A stretch of DNA of 64,000 nucleotides from Actinernus sp. WN-2022 (Eukaryota > Cnidaria > Anthozoa > Actiniaria > Actinernidae), in the NCBI GenBank assembly GCA_030867875.1, contig JAOWCC010001634.1:137908365-137972364 (forward strand), written 5' to 3'. A model generated the notes under the pieces. That model had not been told where the DNA came from. It searched no databases and worked only from the letters and a program-made list of their open reading frames with translations. Made by a program: the position numbers and the translations under genes. Every line of letters begins with the position of its first letter. The first letter of the stretch is position 1. This document shows, one piece after another, positions 58,162 to 64,000 of the stretch.

Positions 58162-59444
58162 GTATAGAACACAAACCACCTATGTACATGTACATTGTGC
58201 ATGTTTGTAGACATATTCCCTTAGTACATGTACATTCAGTCAGGATATATACTACATGTAGATTTAGGGTAAGGGATGACATGAAATAGCCTTTGAAATA
58301 TTCCTGACCAAAGAAATATGAATCAACATGCATTAGCTTATTGGCTTCTTCTAAAACAGTTATTATATAAATTCGCACTCAGTTTCTAAGATGGGAAAGA
58401 CGAAGGGCTAACACTCTAAACGTCAGCTGCTATTTACTTAATCCTACAGTGGTTAACATACATGTACATGTACCTTAATATTGATCCACTTTTAGTTGAT
58501 TAATTATAAGTACTAGTGTTTATCAAGTCCCGTTTGATGCAAACTAACACTGATTTTTACATGAACTAGTACATGTATTACATCGATTCTATATCCAATA
58601 ATTGACTAGATAATTTATCTTGGAATATTTTACAAAATAAATTTTATTTGTTATATAGTATTACAGCTGGTGGGGGCCTGCTTTTACTCCCCACTACATT
58701 AATTGTTTTGGACACACTACACTCGACTCACAGTTGATTTTACAAAGGGAGGAAAAACCAGAGAACCTGGAGAAAAACCCTCAAATGCAGATATTAGGAA
58801 TCAACAGCAAGCCTAATTAACTCACATACATGTATGGTGCCCATGCTGGAAATCGAACCTGGGACCGCAGCGGTGAGAGGCGAGTGTTTTACCACTGCAA
58901 CAACCTGCATCCCCAGTGAAGTCTATGTCGATTTGTGCAGGCTCTTCTTTCTTCCCCTCCCTTGCCCCTCCCTTCATTTTTGTCCTCACCCCCTTTTGAC
59001 TGCATGCCACAGGTGACCCAAAACAAATTACAGAAGAGCCGGCAAGCAGGCTAATACATGTACATGTGAGAATCATTGATAAAAATCTTCGGAAAATAAT
59101 GATAAATGACAATAATAATTTAATAATAATGGAATTAATCAGTGACATATATATCTACGAGGTGGCTCTTCATCCACTAATGAGCCTGTGTTTTAGCATC
59201 CTTATCCAAGAAGACGTGAAGATCTAACCATTTGCAGCTGAAGAACAAAATTGTTTCACAAAGGCAGCACATTCTACTCAGTTATTTAAGACCCTGAGTG
59301 TTGGTCCGGCTGGGGTTTGAACCGTCAACCTCCTGCACAACAGCTGGCACTTAGCCACTGAGCTAACCAGAAGGCATTGACATGACTGTACATGAGACAT
59401 GACTGTACATGCCAATCCTGATAAAACCTGTTAATTTTGTACAG

Positions 59445-59906
59445 GTACCACTCCCTCACTTGGTGCTACAACAGGGCTAACACTTGGTGCCAGTAACCCA
59501 TGCACACCAGCAACTTCTGGTCTAGGTGGCTTTGTCCTTGGTGGTACATCATCCACAGCAAAAACAAGTCCAGCAACTGGACTTATCCTTGGCACAGCTA
59601 CTGCTACTCCAGCTCTGCCACGTTTTAGTGCCATGCCCCAGACAGAGGGACTTAAACTTAGTGAAACAACCGCAGTATTGACTGGATCAAGCCCTAGTTT
59701 TGTATTGGGTACCCCTACAGTTGGTTCCACAGTAACTACTCAAGGACTAGGGCTTGGGGCTCTTAAAATGCCCACAGCTGGTGCTGCAGGAGCTGCAAGT
59801 TCAGCATCAGTCTCAGCACTTAGTGGGTTCAAGCCCGTTGCCAGTACTACTGCACCAATAGGTATTGGGTTGAGTACATTAAGTAGCTCAACTGCAACAT
59901 CAGCAG
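59445..59906 (+). CDS. FG-nucleoporin exon C, copy 5, intact
   Basis: 462 nt, both splice sites intact, phase 1-1. It differs from copies 3 and 4 by GTAT-to-GTAT-neutral coding around LGTATATP (Ala in place of Thr), a change shared with copy 6. Confidence 0.7.
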
Positions 59907-62059
59907 GTGGGATATCATTCGTTAATGGTGAAATACAGGCTGTGTATTAATGTAACAGAAAAACAGAGAGTAGATTTCATATGAGTGGGCTTTAGTTAGA
60001 ACTGTGACAATGACTTACAATGTATAGCTTGGTTATTCCCATAATTGTTTTTGTCTTTCTGATGCAATCAAATTACAGAGTTACGGTACAGTATTTAAGT
60101 TTCAGCTTGATTATGGTAAGGCTGTACAGGCATCTCATACGTTGTACCACTCATACAAAATCTGCTCGACCTACTAAATATTAAAGGAGTTGAAACACAA
60201 TAAAATTATAATATTGTAATGTCTCTGTATTTTGGACTTAGTTCAATTAATTTGTATTGGCAGTGGTTTCTCAGTTGACGCTTGAGGCTCTTGGTATACC
60301 CTGGAATCAAGAAATATGTTTTTAACCTAAAAAGCTATAGTCTACTATTTTGCAAATCAAACTAATGATTTAATCTTAATTGGACTTTGAGGAACTGGCC
60401 TGGGCCTTGAACTAAAAAAAAGTGCTTCTAAACCTTGCAATTATTATATGTATACCGGTCCTATGAATCGGCTCCAAAACGCTTTGAGTATTTCAATGAA
60501 AAACGTTTTGGATAACAAAAAAATACACTATGTTCATGCTTGTTTGAAATACTGGGGGAAAAACAAACTTTCCTGAACCATGTCCGCGTAAGTAATTTAG
60601 CCTGGATCTATTCCAGGATGATGTCATCTAATTAATTCAACTTGGCAATAATTTGAAACGTACTTCAAATTTTGACTAAGAGGACTTCTTTACTAACAAC
60701 TCACGAACTGTGTATATACTCTGTGTAATAAATCGATGTTGTTGTCAGGTCTATCCAGGTTTTTAGTTACAATTGCATGATGGGTATTGGATAAATTATA
60801 TGAAGAAAACAAACAAAAAATAACTTGTAGAATAAAGGTAAATCAGCGCAAAAAAAAAAGAGAAGAAAAGAGAAGAAAACGGAAAATTGAAAACATCATC
60901 GAAACTTTGAGTGCGCGCGCTAACGTTGTTCGAAATGACGTGCTCTTATTGCACATTTAACATTCACGTGTGTGTATCGCCTTTAATTTCAGCCAATCAG
61001 CAATTTCCACGTCACGTACTTACACTGTACCCTTGGTCCAAGTATTGTTTATAGAATAAATATAATACATGGACACAAGGAGATATTGCATTTATCTTCT
61101 TGTGTTCAACTCAATATCTCACTCGTTCACTGTGCTCACTTGTGAGATATCGAGTTGAAGATAAATTCCATAGCTCTGCATGCCCATGTATTATTCTCGG
61201 ATCAATTGCAGAACACAATGCCACTAGGCTAATTAATAATTCATTTTCTCAAATTTTCATACAAACCTTCTCAAATCCTACATTGTAACCCCCAAATTAG
61301 AAAACAACCTAACCATTTTGAACCCCAAATCATTCATAGAACAAATCTAAATACCCCTGAACTATAATGGAGAATTTAGCAAAGTTTTCAAGTGATCTTT
61401 TTAAGTGCCACTGCAGTGGCATTGTATTCTGCAGTTTATCCTTATTCCCTATGTATATGCATTTCTAATACCTATCATTCAAAGCTACAAAATTAATGTA
61501 GACGTCCACAATCGATGACAATCTATTATCGGAAATCCAGTCGATACAATTAGTTAATTGATATTGATTGGTATTGACCAATCTATAATCATAAATACAA
61601 TGTAGATGGACAAGCACCATACATACATTCCATTTGGAATCCAGGAACAGATACTGTACAATATAGCCTGGTCCCCTTGCAACTAGAATTACAGGCCCAG
61701 AACCCCCCACATCTGGAATTCTAAAATGCTGCCCATGGAAGCGATACAGATATTTTCTGTATTAACTTAGTACCCAATGTCAGAAGCTAGGGTTGGGAAA
61801 CTATTAGGTCAAATTTTCACTATTTCAAACAAGTGTACATTTGTACAATGTAGAACATACAATGTAGGGTATTCTTTGTGAACCAACACTTTCTTCACAG
61901 ATCTGAAGTACAAATTGTACTCCTGAAGTATGATTTGGACATGTATACATTGTACATGTAAGTATAAAAGTTGTAAGTCATAGAAGGGTTACATTATTGT
62001 GTACAATGTCTAGTATATGTACAATGTTACTACATGTATCTTTTTGTTTCTTTAAACAT

Positions 62060-62374
62060 AATCTCCAGGAGCTGCATTTGGAATAGCACCAGCAGGCTCT
62101 ACAACCTCAACTAATGTAGGATTCACATTAGGACCTACAGCTGTTCCAACAGCAGCTGCTAGTGCATTTAAGTTTGGAACCCCTGGTGTTACCACTACAG
62201 GGCTCCAGATGGGAATGACAGCTCCTGCTGCAACGACTGCAGCTAAAACAAGCTTTGTATTTGGTCCAACTGTCTCCACACCAGCAGCATCTGGGTTTGC
62301 ATTTGGTGGGCAAACTGCTTCAATAGGCACAGGTGCCACCCCTGGGGTTATTACTCTTGGTGGACCCTCTGCAG
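62060..62374 (+). CDS. FG-nucleoporin exon A', copy 6, acceptor lost
   Basis: 315 nt, open, acceptor CAT, donor intact; coding changes as in copy 3. Confidence 0.55.
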
Positions 62375-63667
62375 GTATAGAACACAAACCACCTATGTAC
62401 ATGTACATTGTGCATGTTTGTAGACATATTCCCTTAGTACATGTACATTCAGTCAGGATATATACTACATGTAGATTTAGGGTAAGGGATGACATGAAAT
62501 AGCCTTTGAAATATTCCTGACCAAAGAAATATGAATCAACATGCATTAGCTTATTGGCTTCTTCTAAAACAGTTATTATATAAATTCGCACTCAGTTTCT
62601 AAGATGGGAAAGACGAAGGGCTAACACTCTAAACGTCAGCTGCTATTTACTTAATCCTACAGTGGTTAACATACATGTACATGTACCTTAATATTGATCC
62701 ACTTTTAGTTGATTAATTATAAGTACTAGTGTTTATCAAGTCCCGTTTGATGCAAACTAACACTGATTTTTACATGAACTAGTACATGTATTACATCGAT
62801 TCTATATCCAATAATTGACTAGATAATTTATCTTGGAATAGGGACAGAGATATTTTACAAAATATATTTTATTTGTTATATAGTATTACAGCTGGTGGGG
62901 GCCTGCTTTTACTCCCCACTACATTAATTGTTTTGGACACACTACACTCGACTCACAGTTGATTTTACAAAGGGAGGAAAAACCAGAGAACCTGGAGAAA
63001 AACCCTCAAATGCAGATAAGGAATCAACAGCAAGCCTAATTAACTCACATACATGTATGGTGCCCATGCTGGAAATCGAACCTGGGACCGCAGCGGTGAG
63101 AGGCGAGTGTTTTACCACTGCAACAACCTGCATCCCCAGTGTAGTCTATGTCGATTTGTGCAGGCTCTTCTTTCTTCCCCTCCCTTGCCCCTCCCTTCAT
63201 TTTTGTCCTCACCCCCTTTTGACTGCATGTCACAGGTGACCCAAAACAAATTACAGAAGAGCCGGCAAGCAGGCTAATACATGTACATGTGAGAATCATT
63301 GATAAAAATCTTCGGAAAATAATGATAAATGACAATAATAATTTAATAATAATGGAATTAATCAGTGACATATATATCTACGAGGTGGCTCTTCATCCAC
63401 TAATGAGCCTGTGTTTTAGCATCCTTATCCAAGAAGACGTGAAGATCTAACCATTTGCAGCTGAAGAACAAAATTGTTTCACAAAGGCAGCACATTCTAC
63501 TCAGTTATTTAAGACCCTGAGTGTTGGTCCGGCGGGGGTTTGAACCGTCAACCTCCTGCACAACAGCTGGCACTTAGCCACTGAGCTAACCAGAAGGCAT
63601 TGACATGACTGTACATGAGACATGACTGTACATGCCAATCCTGATAAAACCTGTTAATTTTGTACAG

Positions 63668-64000
63668 GTACCACTCCCTCACTTGGTGCTACAACAGGGC
63701 TAACACTTGGTGCCAGTAACCCATGCACACCAGCAACTTCTGGTCTAGGTGGCTTTGTCCTTGGTGGTACATCATCCACAGCAAAAACAAGTCCAGCAAC
63801 TGGACTTATCCTTGGCACAGCTACTGCTACTCCAGCTCTGCCACGTTTTAGTGCCATGCCCCAGACAGAGGGACTTAAACTTAGTGAAACAACCGCAGTA
63901 TTGACTGGATCAAGCCCTAGTTTTGTATTGGGTACCCCTACAGTTGGTTCCACAGTAACTACTCAAGGACTAGGGCTTGGGGCTCTTAAAATGCCCACAG
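63668..64000 (+). CDS. FG-nucleoporin exon C, copy 6, cut by window end
   Basis: The acceptor is intact and the frame is open to the edge. The array therefore continues to the right. Confidence 0.65.

Larger units (their letters stand above)
55234..59444 (+). repeat. FG array unit 3 (4,211 bp)
   Basis: Same order. Markers: GGAC absent near 56168, ATAT present near 57008, no 22-bp deletion (full ACAGTTATTATATAAATTCG near 58356), TSLVFG and GTGRTPG in A'. A 12-bp loss near 58625 (GGAATATTTTACAAAATAAA) is private to this unit. Confidence 0.9.
59445..63667 (+). repeat. FG array unit 4 (4,223 bp)
   Basis: Same order. Markers: GGAC present near 60382, no ATAT near 61223, no 22-bp deletion, TSFVFG and GTGATPG in A'. 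It therefore resembles unit 1 at some sites and unit 3 at others. Confidence 0.9.

Overview
The window looks like nuclear DNA from a marine-type invertebrate animal. It is AT-rich and intron-bearing, with TACATGTA-rich spacers, tRNA-derived SINEs, three different LINEs and many short inverted-repeat DNA transposons. The phylum cannot be fixed from the sequence alone. No intact multi-domain host gene is complete here. The most gene-like content is a set of FG-nucleoporin exons (closest in style to Nup58/Nup62) that has been copied repeatedly.

Layout. 0-1.1 kb: a broken F-box plus ankyrin-repeat gene of the kind common in giant viruses and amoebae, with a second family member apparently running off the left edge, repeated TATA blocks and a 20-bp minisatellite. 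1.8-5.9 kb: a decayed APE-type LINE (minus strand). 6.7-20.56 kb: an older, damaged set of FG-exon repeats, riddled with transposons. 20.56-46.19 kb: a 25.6-kb segment that interrupts the FG repeat unit inside a SINE. 46.19-64.0 kb: a young tandem array of about 4.2-kb units, each with two FG exons called here A' and C; the array runs off the right edge.

The 25.6-kb interruption holds a ~146-bp minisatellite, several MITEs, and a GC-rich minus-strand block at 23.65-26.94 kb with a recognisable Polinton/adintovirus-type packaging ATPase and neighbours, all broken. It also has a 10.3-kb segment bounded by GGGCCCGTTTAC inverted repeats (with a second LINE and a TA-flanked transposon nested inside), a two-exon gene for a ~70-residue RING-finger protein, and a third LINE split by a 1,985-bp near-perfect palindrome with TTAA target duplications. 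A second GC-rich block at 44.4-46.19 kb carries unidentified virus-like reading frames.

How parts relate. FG exons A' (321/315 nt) and C (462 nt) both start and end in phase 1, so any number of copies could be spliced without breaking frame. All four A' copies in the young array have lost the acceptor AG, while C keeps both splice sites. The four complete array units share different sequence markers in conflicting combinations, which points to unequal exchange or gene conversion rather than simple stepwise duplication. Nearly everything else is mobile DNA at different stages of decay, nested deeply enough that the order of insertions can be read.
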